Shown here: in pieces, positions 45,091-59,700 of the stretch
How the letters are laid out: every line of letters starts with the position of its first letter
Numbering within the stretch: position 1 is the first letter of the stretch
Origin: Apostichopus japonicus
Taxonomy: Eukaryota; Echinodermata; Holothuroidea; Aspidochirotida; Stichopodidae
NCBI RefSeq assembly: GCF_037975245.1
Contig: NC_092568.1
Coordinates: forward strand, 2,666,001-2,730,000
Direction of reading: 5' to 3'
DNA: 64,000 bases
Notes under the pieces: model-generated
Seen by the model: only the letters and a program-made list of their open reading frames with translations
Told to the model about the DNA's origin: nothing
The model's database searches: none
Position numbers and translations under genes: made by a program

Positions 45091-47088
45091 TGATGGTACA
45101 AATAACTTGAAACTTGATGGTGTAGATGCTCAGATGCATTACTTAGTACCTAACCATGTTTTATGAAGAAAAGAGAGGTATGAAACCGTGACTGTGAATC
45201 GCAGAATTTGCAAGGTTGATTGAGACTACTCCAATGAAGTGTATATGATGTGTATAATCCAATGCATTTGGCCAAAACTACGGATGGAAAATAGCCACTC
45301 TAAAACCATGGTCTTTTGCCACATGTGGTTGTATATTTTGTGTTGTCAAGCCAATTATTAGGATACCTTTATTTTTTATTTCACTTATTTGTGTGACTGT
45401 ATTTTCCATTCCATTTTTGGAAAAATCTGATGATCCATTGACTTTGATGTGCCATTCATCATTAAGGCTAAATATTAAATAAAAAGAAAAGCTGGGCAAT
45501 ACGTTGGGTAATAAAGTCTTTGAATTGTTGTTATGGCCCAAGTTTAATAGCAGCTTCTTTTCCTTGCATTGTCTTAAACTTTAATGGCACTATTGCATTG
45601 GTCTGGATTTTTTAAAATTCCATTGTCACTTTCATATGATGAAAGAGCGATTACTGTGATAGAATTTTTACTAAGCAAACCCAAATTAACCTTTTCGTAA
45701 ACATTAACAATTTTGTTCTCCCAAACTATTATGCGTTCATATTTTAAACTCAACCAATCAAATCATCTCTAGTATATGACGTCAGACATTAACAAATGCT
45801 CCTGTTTTGCTCATAATACGTACTGTACTATGTTAAACATGCATACAACCTATACGATATACTGTACTATACTGTGTAATGACATTGCACACAATCACTT
45901 GCACAGACAAGTTTGCCAATGCACTACAAAATGACAAAGCTAGTATTGAAAGTGTTATTCCCATATCTGCCCTATTGTTCTTGTCCATAAAGATTCTTTT
46001 CCGTAGGCAGATTAATAGTGCATTAGGCCTTGGGTATAATCGTCCAGATCACATGATATGTTCCAAAAATTTTGCTAACTAGGCTAGGTACAGAACGTTA
46101 ACATGTTGTTCAATATGACCAATCAGTGTCCAGGACTGGGTACTCTAGGTCACATCCGAAACAGACATGATTGACAACAGCTACAACACATTAATGAGCT
46201 TGGTCTTTACCGTTAACTGTGATAGTTTAAGTCATGATTTGTTTGTTTGTATCTCAAATTTTGAAAAGTTAAGTTTCATTTGACATCTTAAAAGGTTAAA
46301 TTTGGAACAGGAAAGCTGGAAAGTCTTGCTAAATAAACAGGCTTTCAATGCAATATTGCCCTATAATGTACATCTGTAATCGAATTGAAGTTACTGTTTG
46401 CTCAGATGGGATTTGATCAAAATTTCTGGAAATTTAATAAGCATGATCTTTATTGCACAACTATAATCCTTGAAGATTTGATGAAACTTTGATGTGAAAA
46501 AAATCAGTGTTTTGTGGTCCTGATCCTTCTCTCATTCACACTTCACAGGTGTTGCCACGGTATTCCACAGTATTCACATATAAAATCTGTAATGTTTGGC
46601 GACGAGCTTTACCAAAGTATGGACGGCTTACAGTAGTCTGCCTTACTACGTAATAGGCCAGTGGCTAATTACAGTATGTATTGTATTGAGTCTAGCTGTT
46701 TATTTGACCCATTAAAAAGCTGATATGGCGATATTACTTTGTAAAACCTGGTCAGCAAACATTGACTGCTGCTGATGTATTAATTATAATTTGAGAACAC
46801 TCCAATCCTATTTTCGAAACCTTTGTTAAATCTCTGTAACTGTGTAAGAAAATTTATCACTTTTTTATACCCCTCAAGAAAACACATAGGCATATCTGAA
46901 TTCTGATTACTCTAGTCTAACAGTAAAAGGTAAAGTAACGCTGAAATGCAGCTCTAGAATAGGCCAACCACGTTTGTGTTGCCCTACGTTAGCGTAGATT
47001 TGAGAGATTCTTGCCATTTTCTCCGCAATTTTGATATACAAAAACTGTGGTATACGCTGGGGGCGCAACTATCTGCTTATTAACCCTG

Positions 47089-47111
47089 ATCTGTACACTT
47101 AGTGTACAGAT
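47089..47111. repeat. Near-perfect palindrome (11-bp arms, 1-nt centre)
   Basis: ATCTGTACACT at 47089-47099 and AGTGTACAGAT at 47101-47111 are exact inverted copies separated by one T. A binding site for a dimeric factor or chance are both possible. Confidence 0.6.
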
Positions 47112-48565
47112 TAGTGGCTTATCATCGACCCCCTGTTGTAGTATTAGACCTAGGCACAGTTCCACGAAAACCGAGTAGGTGTAACACAAAACGTATGAGA
47201 ATCATAATCAACATGGACAAAGAGATATTTTCAAACCTAGAAATACAGGGATGTGGAGAATGAACAACAAAGGATAATGTAAACGATACCTAACTCTTTG
47301 AAACCGAAAAAACGTTCAAACACGGAATACGGTTGCTTTTGTTCTTGCTTTTTAGTCTGGTGCACTCGTCGTTGCTAGTAATGAACATTTTGCATTCTGG
47401 GGATATTTAAATTTACCAAAACAATCAACAGCCTCGTTCAAAACCTCAAAATCTTTATGGAGCGCCGTTAATGATCGATAGCAATCTTAACTGAGGATTT
47501 TGAATTAAATTGTTGGAATTCAAACAAAACAAAAAGTGAGGAAAATCTCATTTTTCAGAGGCATAAAAATCATGCTGGTGGATAAGAATAAGGAGAGGAA
47601 GGGGAGGGGGTTGAGCTCAGTTCGCGCTGTTTACTTCTTCCTGTTCGGCCTCTTTTTGGAGTTCCAGAATAGAAAATATCCGAACATGCATAGGTCAATG
47701 TAACAAATTAAAAATCCATGATATGAAAATAATTCCCCCCCCCCTTTGCTTCCCTTTCCTCCCCTCAGTCCACCCTTTTTTCTCAGCTGCCGAACCCCTG
47801 CATAAAAAAAAATACACTGTAGTACCTCCATACTTTGCAGCTAACATGAGTTGACAGTGGAAATCCCACGAATCACTGAATCCGGTCACCTTCCAGCGAC
47901 AATTCAAATCATGTTCGAAAGGTCAACAGTTTTGAAATGCCGTTAATACAGCCTAATCTGTCACAGTCGGAAGTTCATCAGGTCCCCAATATATGCTTAC
48001 CATATGTATTACTGAAAGCGTATTTGCTGTTAGGTAGTGCTATAGACGAAGAGGTGGGAGTTAGTAAACGTAACGAATTTAATGTAACAACATCTGATAT
48101 TTTTTATTTTGGTGTTTTAGTTAGCAGATTTACAAAACAGTGTTGATGAAACCGGGTTAAATTACAATGATCCAATCACATGATTTTCTTTATCCATCGA
48201 AAATTCATGGATGATTTTATGAGCCCAAAATTCAGTTTGATATGTCACAGACCATCATAGGCTAAAAATGGCACTGGCTTACATTTTCTGGTTAATTCGA
48301 GAATAACATAAATTCCTGATCAATTTATTTTGCCGAATTGACCACACTTAAAAGAGGTGGGCAAATAATTTCACCCAACACTGAGTAGCGTGTGTGACAT
48401 CCCTCCGTAAGGGCCTTAACATTTACAGTAGAAATGATCTTCTGTCACGTGGAAAGTCTTTTAACTTGAAACTTTTTACCGTTAAATACATCAGATTTAG
48501 GCTAGCCTAATTTTCAATAATCTGCATATCAGAATCATATTAAGCAGTAGCTTTTTCTCGTTTGT

Positions 48566-48800
48566 CGAGTGGCGTCGCCAGACATTTCAATCTGGGTCGG
48601 GGGGGGGGAGGTTGGGCACAGTATTAATGAGGGGGCACAATGTTTATTTGTGAATGCCGTCATGGGGAGGGGCCTAAGGGAGGGGTGTCCCTCTCCCCTT
48701 TGAGAAATTTTTGAATAATTGAGGGTCCTATATTTTGCATTACAAAACAAAATCTATATTGCGACGGAGAAAGGGGGCCCAACGGTGTTTGTGTGTGTAT
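48566..48800. mobile_element. Probable solitary hAT-type element end
   Basis: GAGTGGCGTCGCCAGACATTT followed by G-runs resembles the left end of invertebrate hAT elements (consensus-like CAGTGGCGTAGCCAG). No inverted right end was found within the following kilobase, so the copy is truncated or eroded. Confidence 0.4.
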
Positions 48801-49699
48801 GTGTGGTGAGGGGAGGGGTGGGGGTGGTAGGCCTGTATTGCGCACTTATAGGAATCTAGGAGGAAGTTATGATAGAATCCACATGAAGCGAGAAAAAAAT
48901 TATTATATGATCTTTGCACTACTTTACTGAAAAGATTATCTATGACAATATATAATGTAAGTTACCGAGCAGACTGCTTAACAGAAGAACAAAATTATAT
49001 CTTATAAGAGGCATTGATCCTGGATCAGACACATGAATTTAAAGAGATGATGATCAAATTTATAAATAGTGTGTTCCGATTAGAATACGATTAACAGAAT
49101 GAAATTGATTTATCGTATTCATCGGCACTGTCAGTATGAAGTAGGTCACCAGTTTAGTTTATATATAGACGTATTTCATTTGCCTTGAAACCGTAAAGTT
49201 ATATGAGCAATTGAGTTGGTCACATATGTAACCGAAGTTTGGCTACAGGCTTGTATATACAGGCAGCCCCCTTATTTTACGGAGAATGCTACTAATTTAC
49301 TGACATAAGCCCATAAATGCAAGTTTATCAAAGCAGGAAGTCGAGGATATCCATCCTTTCCCAAGATATTCATTATTATGTTTACATATCCTGCTACGTG
49401 TCGTTGTCTTAAAGGGTAACATTTTTTCCCGACCGTACTAAACATATAATGTTTAGAAGCGTAGACTGCGTGTTTTATTATTTATTTGCCATAATGTCAA
49501 ATTACTAATGCACAAACGCAGAACAATGGTGAAAAGAAGGTATGTGCCCTGAAAAAGGCTTCCTGGTAAATTCCAACAGCGTAGTATTACTTTCAAAGTA
49601 CCGCCGTGCTCAGAACATTATCTTTTCTCAACCTAGATATATACTTACAGTTCATGTTGCCAAGATTAGAAAAAAGTAACCTTTTCCCCCCAAGAAGAA

Positions 49700-50092
49700 A
49701 TACAGTGGGTCTGTACAGTTGAAATGGTACTGTCGCCCTCTATTTATAAGGGGCGGAGCTTCCGTGGCTATGTGTAACTTTCCCTACATGCTCCAGCTGC
49801 AGCTAGCTAGCTAGGTACGGTACGGTTTCAACTTCGGTGAGTATTCTGCGGTTCAACTCCACAGTACATATGCATGCTACACACTCACACACAGAACGAG
49901 CAGACTTCAACAATTGGTAGTTCCCTATTCTGGAAACGACTTTCCTGTTTAACGATTCTCGGTAGAAATCTTTTTTTCTTTAACACACAGTCGCCGTTTT
50001 CATCTCCGCGCGGTGATTCAGATTTGAAGTTCGTTGTGCTGAAAGAAGGACAAAAACCCCCGAACTTCTCACTTCAGAGCAGTGTCGTGAAA
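49700..50092 (+). promoter_or_regulatory. Promoter-like region and 5' leader of the gene starting at 50093
   Basis: TATTTATA at 49741-49748 lies directly before a GC box (GGGGCGGAGC, 49750-49759). The next 300 bp are richer in CpG than the surroundings. The in-frame stretch from 49874 has no stop before 50093, but its composition (poly-F, poly-S runs) looks like leader rather than protein. Confidence 0.5.
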
Positions 50093-50312
50093 ATGGCCAC
50101 TGCGGACTATACTGTAACTTCACTGGCAAGTGGCAGCCATGAAAATGTTGGACATGTTAGCATGCCGTTAGATGTACAGTCAGTCATTGGGCAACCTATA
50201 ATAGACGTTAATGGACTTAATGGAGATTCTAGTGATTCAAGAAAGCGACCATTAGATACTATGGAAGGTGATTTCGAAGCAATATTAACAAAACGGCAAA
50301 ACGTTTTAATAG
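50093..50312 (+). CDS. First coding exon of an unidentified gene (73 codons, partial)
   Basis: ATG in good context (AAAATGGCC) opens a frame ending at donor G/GTGAGT, leaving phase 1. The peptide begins MATADYTVTSLASGS, is hydrophilic with Ser/Asp/Asn-rich stretches, and carries a basic patch (SRKRPLDTMEG) that could be part of a nuclear localisation signal. I do not recognise the protein. Similar short KRP/KRQ patches occur at the N-termini of KH-domain RNA-binding proteins (FUBP, hnRNP K), but the likeness is too weak to name it. No second exon was found up to 64000. It probably lies head to head with CCSAP. Confidence 0.6.
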
Positions 50313-52890
50313 GTGAGTAGCGTTCGACAAAGAGTAGTATGGCTATCCCAATTTACCATTAGACCAGACTTTTAAGGTATCTGGGCTTAGACCTAATTTA
50401 GAGTTAGACCTTTTATATTCATACCACTCAGTAACATTCAGGACCTTTGCCAAGTTTAGGGTCCAATGTAGCTCTAAATAGTAGGACATAAGTTAGGCTT
50501 GTCAAATTAGCTTAGGATAGGTAATAGAGTTTGTTTAGACAGCACTGTGGTAGAAAGTTCCCACCGTGGAAAAGTTCATTAGAAATATCACTACGATAAT
50601 TGGTATAATATGCTAGTAACCATATCATGCCACGCTTGTTAGCTAGACCAGTTGTGACCTACTCAACTGGTGCTCAGTGGTAGCCAACCATTGCCAAATC
50701 AACAGCTAACCCCAAATTTTAAACATTTAAGGAGGGACAGGAGCTATACAATTTGTTGATGTAGTTTATAATAAGTTTGAATTAGCGCCCAAACGTCAGT
50801 CTTAGTTTGGCCTAGTCCTACATCAACTTTAACCTCTGTCACTGGCAGACTCTTGTTGTGAAGAACAGATCAATCAAGCTTTTCTGAACCAAATGTTTTG
50901 AAGACAAAAGCACTTTTTTATATTTGACATGGGGTAAAATATTAAAATGCTTCACAGACTTTTCTAATATCAGATGAATTCAAATGTAGCTCCTTGCCTC
51001 AGATGACGTTAAGCAAGGTACTTGTTGGTCTTCATTGGGCCAGAATCTTATTATGGTATATGATCAAAAACTAGTATACGTATTTTTATTGAATGAGCCG
51101 AAATTAAATACCATACTTTTTCCTTGGTCAATGAGAAGTTGTCACTAATCTAATTGGTAAGAATGAATCCTTTGCACAATAACGTAAAAAGGAAGACTTA
51201 AATTAAGCTTAAAGTTGTAACAAGGTCGTAAGTTGTATTAACCGTGAGTTATTAATTAACTAAATATATGGTGAGCATGCCCCTATGCTACCATAATGCA
51301 TAATGCAATTGATGTATTGTCTCCCTCAGTATTTTTTTCCTTCACAATGAATAAAACAGAAAAGAAGGGAAAAAGTGACTGGTTTCTATCGGAGTGTATT
51401 TTAAGAGGAACCATTTACTGTAAAACAGGCACAGATGACAGAGCAGTTTAATTTACTAAGTTGCTTACATTTCTTTTAGGCATATCATATATTGTTTACA
51501 GTTTGTGTTATGGGCCTGGCTATCGTCTCACCTGGCTAAGACATCCTAGGTTCAGTCTTGTATTTTGAATAACTGTACTATAAGATAGTACAGAGCATAC
51601 AATGTTGTACCTTATAACTGAAATAGTTCCAACATTCTAATGAAAATAAACAGTATATAATGGTCTCCAGTTTTACAGCTTAACCCGCACAATATTGTAT
51701 TATCAAGTTCATGATTCACTGTTTGTTGTTGTTATCAGTTAAAATCAATTACCTGTACAGGTACCACTGTGCAGTGTTCTTGAAAACTGTGCAAACCAGT
51801 CTGGTGCATAAAGTGTGTTCCCAGGGAACTAACTACAGTATATATGTGAATTTTTAAAGTAGTTTGCTGTTACAGTAGTGTATCTGATTCAATTATGTGA
51901 ATCTAAGTGTGTGTGTTTTTTTGTTTTTTTTTTAAATTTCAAATTTATGCTGCAGAAAGGAATCCTGGGGATGAAATCTGAGTGAATTAAACTGCTTAAG
52001 AGAAGAAGCTGGGTTGCACTGTGTTCTTAAACATTAATTAATACAACTTATGTGATCTTTGGAGAGGCAATGATGTACCTGAAGATGTAATATTTGTTAC
52101 TATAATACTCTAATACAGCAGCATGAATAGGAAAGACTTCAAAAACTTGCAAAGAAAACAAAATGTCTCTCTTTGCAATTTGTTAGACATATAGACAGTA
52201 AGTCTTTAAAGTGGAGTACTTTAACCAAATGGTTGTAACCACATTGAGGGCATAGTAGATCGTCATGGTTACATTTGCGATGTCTAACTAAAAGAAAAGT
52301 TAAAACTATACAAAATGCAGAGCTTTTAAGTAAGTGGTGCAAAAAAAAAAAAAAAATGGTGCTAAACTAATGGGAATGAAGTATTTTCACTTTCCCAAAA
52401 CTGAAGTAAATCATCAATCACGAGTATATAAATCACAAGTTCTGAACGTTTTCAAAACATTTAATAGTTTCATAACCCAGAAAAGCTGTGATTGTAAACG
52501 CTTCAGATCTGCTCCTGAGTACTCATTGTGCGTAGTAATGTCAGATCCACTACTTCTAATACATTGCTACTCTCTGCACTGATGGTACACTGAAATCAAT
52601 GGAAGACAGTACACACCTGTATGTCAAAGACAACCAGCTCGGATTTAAAGCATCACTTTGGGATCAAATCTTGTCCTTAAGTACCAAAAATTCTCTTTGC
52701 TTAAACTGATACGTCCCCCTGCCCCCTCCCCCCTTGCATTTGATTGAACGGTAGTATTTTATTGCCTGCATGTGATGAAAATCTGGAAAAAAAATGTGTT
52801 TTGATAACATTTTTTTAACCAGAATCATTTCCATTCCTATTTGAATTCAGTCAAAGAAGAAGCTACATTCCCACTGCCCCATTCACAGTA

Positions 52891-52945
52891 CGTTCTTGGT
52901 AAAATTTCCCCAAGCTATGCGTTCTTGGTATTTCCCCAAGCTATG
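52891..52945. repeat. Short tandem duplication
   Basis: CGTTCTTGGTAAAATTTCC and the following CCAAGCTATG (52891-52919) are repeated at once as a 26-bp copy lacking three bases (52920-52945). Confidence 0.8.
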
Positions 52946-55900
52946 CGAACATCCAAAAAGATAATGTACTCTACAGCTCCCTGACAATGGCAAACCACAC
53001 ATAACAAATCTGGTCATGCTTCATTGTAACCTAATTGCTTCTGTTTTGTTACAAGGCTTGAGTCTTTTGCCTATAATGCTCTGCAGACAAGTTCATTTCA
53101 ATACAGAATTTTCTTTTAACTTTGTCCTAGGTTCAGATATATATGCCAAGGCTATTAAGGTTATCCATCCAATACACTTCAATATTCCAAGGTTAGGCTA
53201 CAGTACTGTCTAGTACAGTAGTAAGTAGTATCATTGATAATATATATACCAATGTATTGAATGGGTTTTTTCCACCAGAGCTCCTTTCACTGTGCAGAAA
53301 ATAAATAACAAATAACAACCCAATGAGTTATACTTTGGAGACTAAAGGAAAAGGAAGATTATACAATTGTGGTTAAAATTAGAAAAAATGTTTAAAAAAA
53401 ATTGGTAAAGAATGTAGCTCAGATATGAAAGATGTTAAATTTGTTATGTTATCACTATATTGAGAGGTAATTTAATTTGTTGAAATTTCTGACAAGTATG
53501 GCAGAAAAGGTTGTGACCTTGAGTAAAAGCTTAAAATTATTGAATTGCTTACTAGAAGGATGTGAAGAAGAATGGTAAAGTATGTGCCTTTTGCATAATT
53601 GGAGATAACTGGTGTTAAAAGTGTTGCTTTGTGATGTTTTTAGTTCTTAGTTCCTGTTTTCTGGTAAAATTTATAATCCACATAGACAACACAAAAGTAT
53701 TACCGGCACATTTCAGTAAAAAACTAAAAATTATAAATAATTTTTATTATAAGATTGGTGGTACTGCAAAATGTCCAAGATACTTGATTACAGGAGAGTA
53801 GCCTCACACCATTTTTCGTTCTAATGACGTTGCCAATGTTTATCCGGGGAAAAAAAAGATAGATTTTTCAGTTAGTTGCAAAGCCTTCTTAAATTAGGTT
53901 GCGCCGTACCAGGTACATTAAAATTGTTCCGCAGGAATTAGAACCTCTTTGTTTGCTCGGGAGCTTCATATAAAACACTAATGAAGACTGTGCAGCTGTT
54001 TCAACAATTATCACAATCTGCATTCCCCACTTAAATCCTTAAATTTGCCGGTTGCCATGGATACCAACAAATTGCAACTATAATATCCACTTGACAGAAT
54101 TTATAATAGGCATCCAGTGCCTTTGTATGTGCATTTCTGATTATGATTTTTTTAAATTTTGTTAAATTGAAAAAATTGAGAAAAAGAATACTATTCCTTT
54201 TTTTTAAAAGTTTTATGTTTGGGGGAAATTATGGACATTGGGAGCATATGGTGGAGTGAGTATGCAGCTTTTAGTGTTTTTAAGTTCTGAGGTAAAACTA
54301 TTCATCATCTTGTAATTCTGTGTCTGTGCTGAATCAGTAAAGTTTGTGTTTATCTAGATTGAAATATGTACATTTTAATGATATTTTTGGTTTAATTAGG
54401 TAAATCTTATCTTCTCTTACAGGTCACATTGTTAGCCTGTTATATATATGTGTGCCTCAACAGATGTTTATCAACTGTTAAGTGTTAACCCTAAATACTT
54501 TAGGTTCACAATACTGTATGTTGTGGCAGCAGGTTCTTGAAAGAACATTACCTAGGCCTAGCATTATAAATTGCTACATTGGAGTTGTTATCTTTTCATA
54601 AATAGCTCTTGATGTTAATTACTACATGTTGTCATCATTAACTGATAATACAAATTATGAGCTTATGCTAATTGCATCTTGATAACCCTTTTCCCCTCTC
54701 CCCCCCCCCCAAAAAAGACTTAAAATACTCCCTACCTAGCCTTCATATGACAAACCTCGTCACACACATCAACTTGATTGAATATATTCTGGAAATTGAA
54801 ATCTAGGTCTGATAATTGTACTGCCACAAACTGATGTATGAGTCACTGTACACAAATTTGATTTATTTAACATGATGCAACAAATTGTTAGAATTGTAGC
54901 TGTATTGTGCCGTATGAATGATTTCAGGAAATCATCAAAATTGATATGTTCTATGTTAGTGTGGAAAAGAACCAAATTGGCGAGATTAGTCAAACACTGA
55001 TTAGTGCTAAAACAGCATTGCCACAAAAGGATGGATTTGTGCATATATATCTATGTTAATCCGAAATGTAAATTACCAAATCATTTTGTAACATTTCTCT
55101 TCCTGTTTTGAAACAAATTCTTTGGTTAATTGTTCAAATGGATTTTTGTAATTAAATTTCAAAATATTTGTCGTTACAGAAAACAATAATTTCCATTACT
55201 GTTAGACTGTTAACATTTCTTGTATCACAGTTAGTAGTGATTATAGAACCAACCTGTATGTGACCCGGTTTGCTTCCAATCTTTAGATTAGCATATTTTA
55301 AGGCAGCAGAATTACCTCCATGTGTCAATACTTTCCTCACCACTGTAATAGAAGGTAGGTATTGCATGATGTTTTTTTTTTTGTGGTCTAGGCAAGTGGT
55401 TACCAGTACTCTACAAGAGAGTCTACATGCATGAATGTGTGTGTGTTTATGTGTGCGTGTATGTGTGTTGACCTTGTACACCTGAAGTACATATGGAAAG
55501 GTGCCTCTAGGCACCTTTTTGAAATTTTGTGTAACAACAATAACATTGCTAAAAAGTAGGTTAGCTACTTTAAACGGTTGACTTATACAGTGAGAGTTGG
55601 TCTTTTAGTACAGATTTTTTCTTATTGAGTATAAACAGTACACAGACAGAAGACAATGGTTAATTCTGGACCTGACAGTGTACCCTACTGCCCCCCTCCC
55701 CTCCCTTAGCATATTTTCCTGTTTTATTTGTCAAAGACTCAATGTTTAACCACTACATCTTCTAAGTTTCCAACATGATGGTAAGTTTATAAACAAAAAA
55801 GTAGGATGATACTGTCACCTAGGTCACAAGTTTGAGGTCAGATGTATAGAGTCTGCTGGTATGGTATTATAAACCTTGGTGTTGTGGTCAACTTTAAACC

Positions 55901-56654
55901 ATGGAAAGGGGGGGGGGGGTATGGGTGTGTGTGATAGGTAAGGAACTGTACATATATATCTTACTGTATACACTCAAGTTTCCTAATTCATGGTTGACCT
56001 ACAGTAATGATGTTTCCCTTGGGTTGTAGTAATTTTCTTTCCTCACAAAGTACAACAACACAAAACAGCAATGCTAAAACCCATCACTCTCAAAAGGCAG
56101 TTGAATAACACCTATTGTCAAGGTTTATGGGCAGAGATAGCTCCATTCTGAAATACAATAGCTCAGAGGTCTTTGTTACTCTTCTGCCCACTGGAGAGTA
56201 AAATCCTTATGGTATGTTGATAAGGAAAGGAAATCCATAGTGATTTCTATAGGGTACCTGCTCAGTGTTTTCAATAGGTTTCTAGAGGAATTTCAAAGAA
56301 ATGAGAGAGGACCATAAAAATCACAGCATGATGAATAGATTGAGGATTTGAAAGGGCTTTGACCATCCATATCATAGGATGACTCTTAGGCAGCCAACTT
56401 AAATGCCTAGTTTTAGTTGGCTAAGTTTGTCCATTCAATGGATTAGGCAATGGTGTGGTTGTCAGTGTTAACTGCTAAGCCAGTTTTGAATTGCCATTAA
56501 AAAAAAGACAATTCTTGTTTGATGATATTATGACTGAAATACCAAATCTCATACCCGTGTACAGTAGTGCATTTAACTCGGCTAGTTAAGTTTCATTCCA
56601 AGTATTGAAGTACAAGTTGGAAAATTCCAAAATTAATCATATTTGAATTTTACA

Positions 56655-56702
56655 GATAGATAGATACTAGACAGACATAGACAGGCAGACAGATAGATAG
56701 AC
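56655..56702. repeat. GATA/GACA microsatellite-like tract
   Basis: Interspersed AGATAGAT and AGACAGAC tetramers over about 48 bp, imperfect. Confidence 0.8.
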
Positions 56703-59700
56703 AATCTTTTGCCAACTGGTGCTCATTCCACAAATTTACCAAAGTTTACAATGTTGCCTTATATTGGCATTGTTTCATCTACAGCACTGTTTAAGCACAT
56801 CTTGTACAAATAGAAAGAGAACAATAAGGACAGTAGCAGGTTTCACTTCCTAGTTGCACTATTATAGATGGCTTTACACATTCACATAAAAATGGCAGCC
56901 CCAACACATCTCTGAAACCCTCCATGCACAGAGCAAGATTTTCCATAGCATTTTGCGATTGTAGTCTAATCCAAGCGTTGCTATGATTTCGGGTGAAGAA
57001 TATGCCTAACTTGTTGTGTAGAGAGGACAGGAGTCTTTTTGCTACTGCGAACTTTTGCAGTGAACTCAATAATCTGGGAAACTGCAAAAATTTATCCTCA
57101 GTGTGTTCTGAGTCCAGATCTGCCATACCTTTTCTTTAAATATAAGAAACTGTATATTCAGGTCTTTACTCGAAACCAAATTCAGATAAACTGAAAAAAA
57201 AACTAAATAATTGGTTTGTTTTGTATAACAAACTGTTCCTCTCATTTAAAAGTTATGCCTTTCGAGCAGGGAACCACTACTGCCTATACAGCTCCATGAT
57301 TCAAAGGTATATATGTTCACACAGCAAGACCCATTGGCATTGTTGTACCTGTGCAATTTTTACCCAAATGTCTATATAAGGTGAGAAAGTCAACACAAGT
57401 GTGCACTACAGTAGTTGAACTGTTATGCTTTTAAATCATGTATAGAACACTACATTGCTTATAGAAGTTTGCATATGTTACTACCGTTATACATTTAACC
57501 CTGTCAGCAGTATTACTGACTGTCTTTACCGGTGATGAATATTCGATCTAGATTAATGAATGCTGCTGACTTTTTCTATGCACTGTAGCTATCTTAACCA
57601 GACCAAGAATCTGTTTGCCCAATTCCCTCAAACATTACTTGTGACATATGGAGGTGCATGGCCTTATTACAAAATTGTAGGGCTTGGCCTGGACTTTGAG
57701 ACATTGCTTTTTTTTTTTTTTTTTGCCTGTGTGGGAATATTGGAAGTTGCTTCATCTGACTGACTGATGGATGTTGGAATTGAAAACACTCACCTGAAAG
57801 GTTTACAGAGAATTTACTTTCCGAGGTGGTTTTTAGCTTTCAGAGATTGTTTAGGTTAGAGGAACAGTTCAAAGCATTCATTCCTTGATTCTCCTCTGTA
57901 GAGACAATTGTTCGCTTGTGAACTAAATTATTAGCTGCCAAGATTGGCAGTGGGAGGGTTATCGGGGTGCAGAGTTGGTCGTCCATTTGATATATGTTCA
58001 CAGTGTCTGCGGTCTGATGATAAGTTTTTCCTGCCTAGTTACTGGCGTAATTTTGCCCCTAGTTTAATACAGATGTAGTTAATATTGCTGTTCTCGTTTC
58101 TCCCATGATGTTATTACATTTATTGATATTTAGGTTTCTTCTAAGAGTTTATGGGACAGTCTGTATATGAATACTGTATACTATAGGAGCTTTAATCTTG
58201 TAGCAAAAAATTTACCCTACTTACTATATATACAGTGTTAACTACTGTACATCCAGTCATATAATGGGTCTGTGTTCATGTGTTACTTCCCTTCCCCCCC
58301 CCTCCCCCCAATTCCAGTCAATATTGCGGCTGTCCATGATAAAAACATGGTAAATCATAGATTATTGATTTTATGATTTTAAATTAAAAAATCATAGTAT
58401 TGTGCAGAACTTATATATTAATTGATCAGTCATGTTCAGACCGTACATATACAGACTTCTGCTTCCGTCGTAACTCATTCAGTTTTTAATTATCAAGGCA
58501 CAAAGGGTTTTCTTACATTGTAAAATCATACAATCGGTTTAAATGCAAGCATTTCAGTGAATGCAATCTCTATGGGTCGTAGTAGGTTTTGAAGCTTTCA
58601 ATGCAATGAGAAGAAGATGAAGTTGAATGGGTCCAAAGACCTTGGCTATTTTACTACCTAATAAATAGATACTGGGTGAAGTTCAAATGTTCTTATATGA
58701 GTAACCTTGCTTGGTTTTCCCTTCTTTCTGATAATGTCCTGTATTAAAGTACAAAACACTATCAGTCAGTCAGTGTTATGAACCAAATTTTAATAATTTC
58801 TAAATCCTTGGAGCAAAATTTGGAAGTTTTGAATTTTTACTAATTGTTACTTGTTGCTATCGAGAATTACTTGCAGCTACTTCTCTGTAATGTCACAAAC
58901 TACTGTAAGTACAAAATTGCAATGATTATGTTATAAATATGCACAAAACCACCCACAGTCAGACATTTTGCATTAGTGTGTATAGAGAGATGTGTATATT
59001 TTGGTTTGAAATATGCTGTTTGCTTTACTGAAGTTCAAATTTGTTTCAGGTTTCAGGAAGGAAACCTGTAGGTCAATTTCTCAGAGATGTTAGTTAAGTG
59101 AAATGAAGTTGTTGTTTTTAGCCTAATATTAAATATCCAAAGGGATGTTAAAGAAAAAAAAGGCTGGCAATTCATTGTTTGTAGTTCTGTCAATAAATTT
59201 TTGTCGCATTTGTTAGTAATTCAGTGAAAATGCAGAAATGCAGATTTGCTAACCATAATTGGTTCATTTCAATTCAACATTTTTTTCCAAAATAAGGGCA
59301 GACTTGTAGTGAGTCCATCCGTCCCTGTCCCATCCCTGTCCCGTCCCTGTCCCCTTCCCGTCCCATGTTGTCTGTCAGTCTTACTCACCCTCATGGGTTT
59401 TTACTCGTACTCATACTCATACTCGTGGCATTTTGGAATCTGTACCACAGATAATAGTACAAGAGAACTACTGATATTCGTACTGTCTGTTATTTTACTT
59501 GTACCACTACTACAAGTCGGAAATAATTTTGTAAAATATTTTGTTTTAGTTCCATTCTAGATGTACCTAATAAGCAACTATTTATATACACCAGAAAAAG
59601 GTGATGACATGTGTGAATGAGACACTGTTCTGAAGCTGGTACACAACTGGTATGCTATCGCTTCTTGCACTTAAAAAAAAAAGAGAATTTGCTTGGGATT

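Larger units (their letters stand above)
45091..49700. other. Region between the LINE remnant and the next promoter
   Basis: It should contain the non-coding first exon of CCSAP, which I cannot place. Noted features are a short palindrome at 47089-47111, a C/G-rich patch near 47735-47780, and a probable hAT end at 48567. Open frames are short and without family resemblance. Confidence 0.5.
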
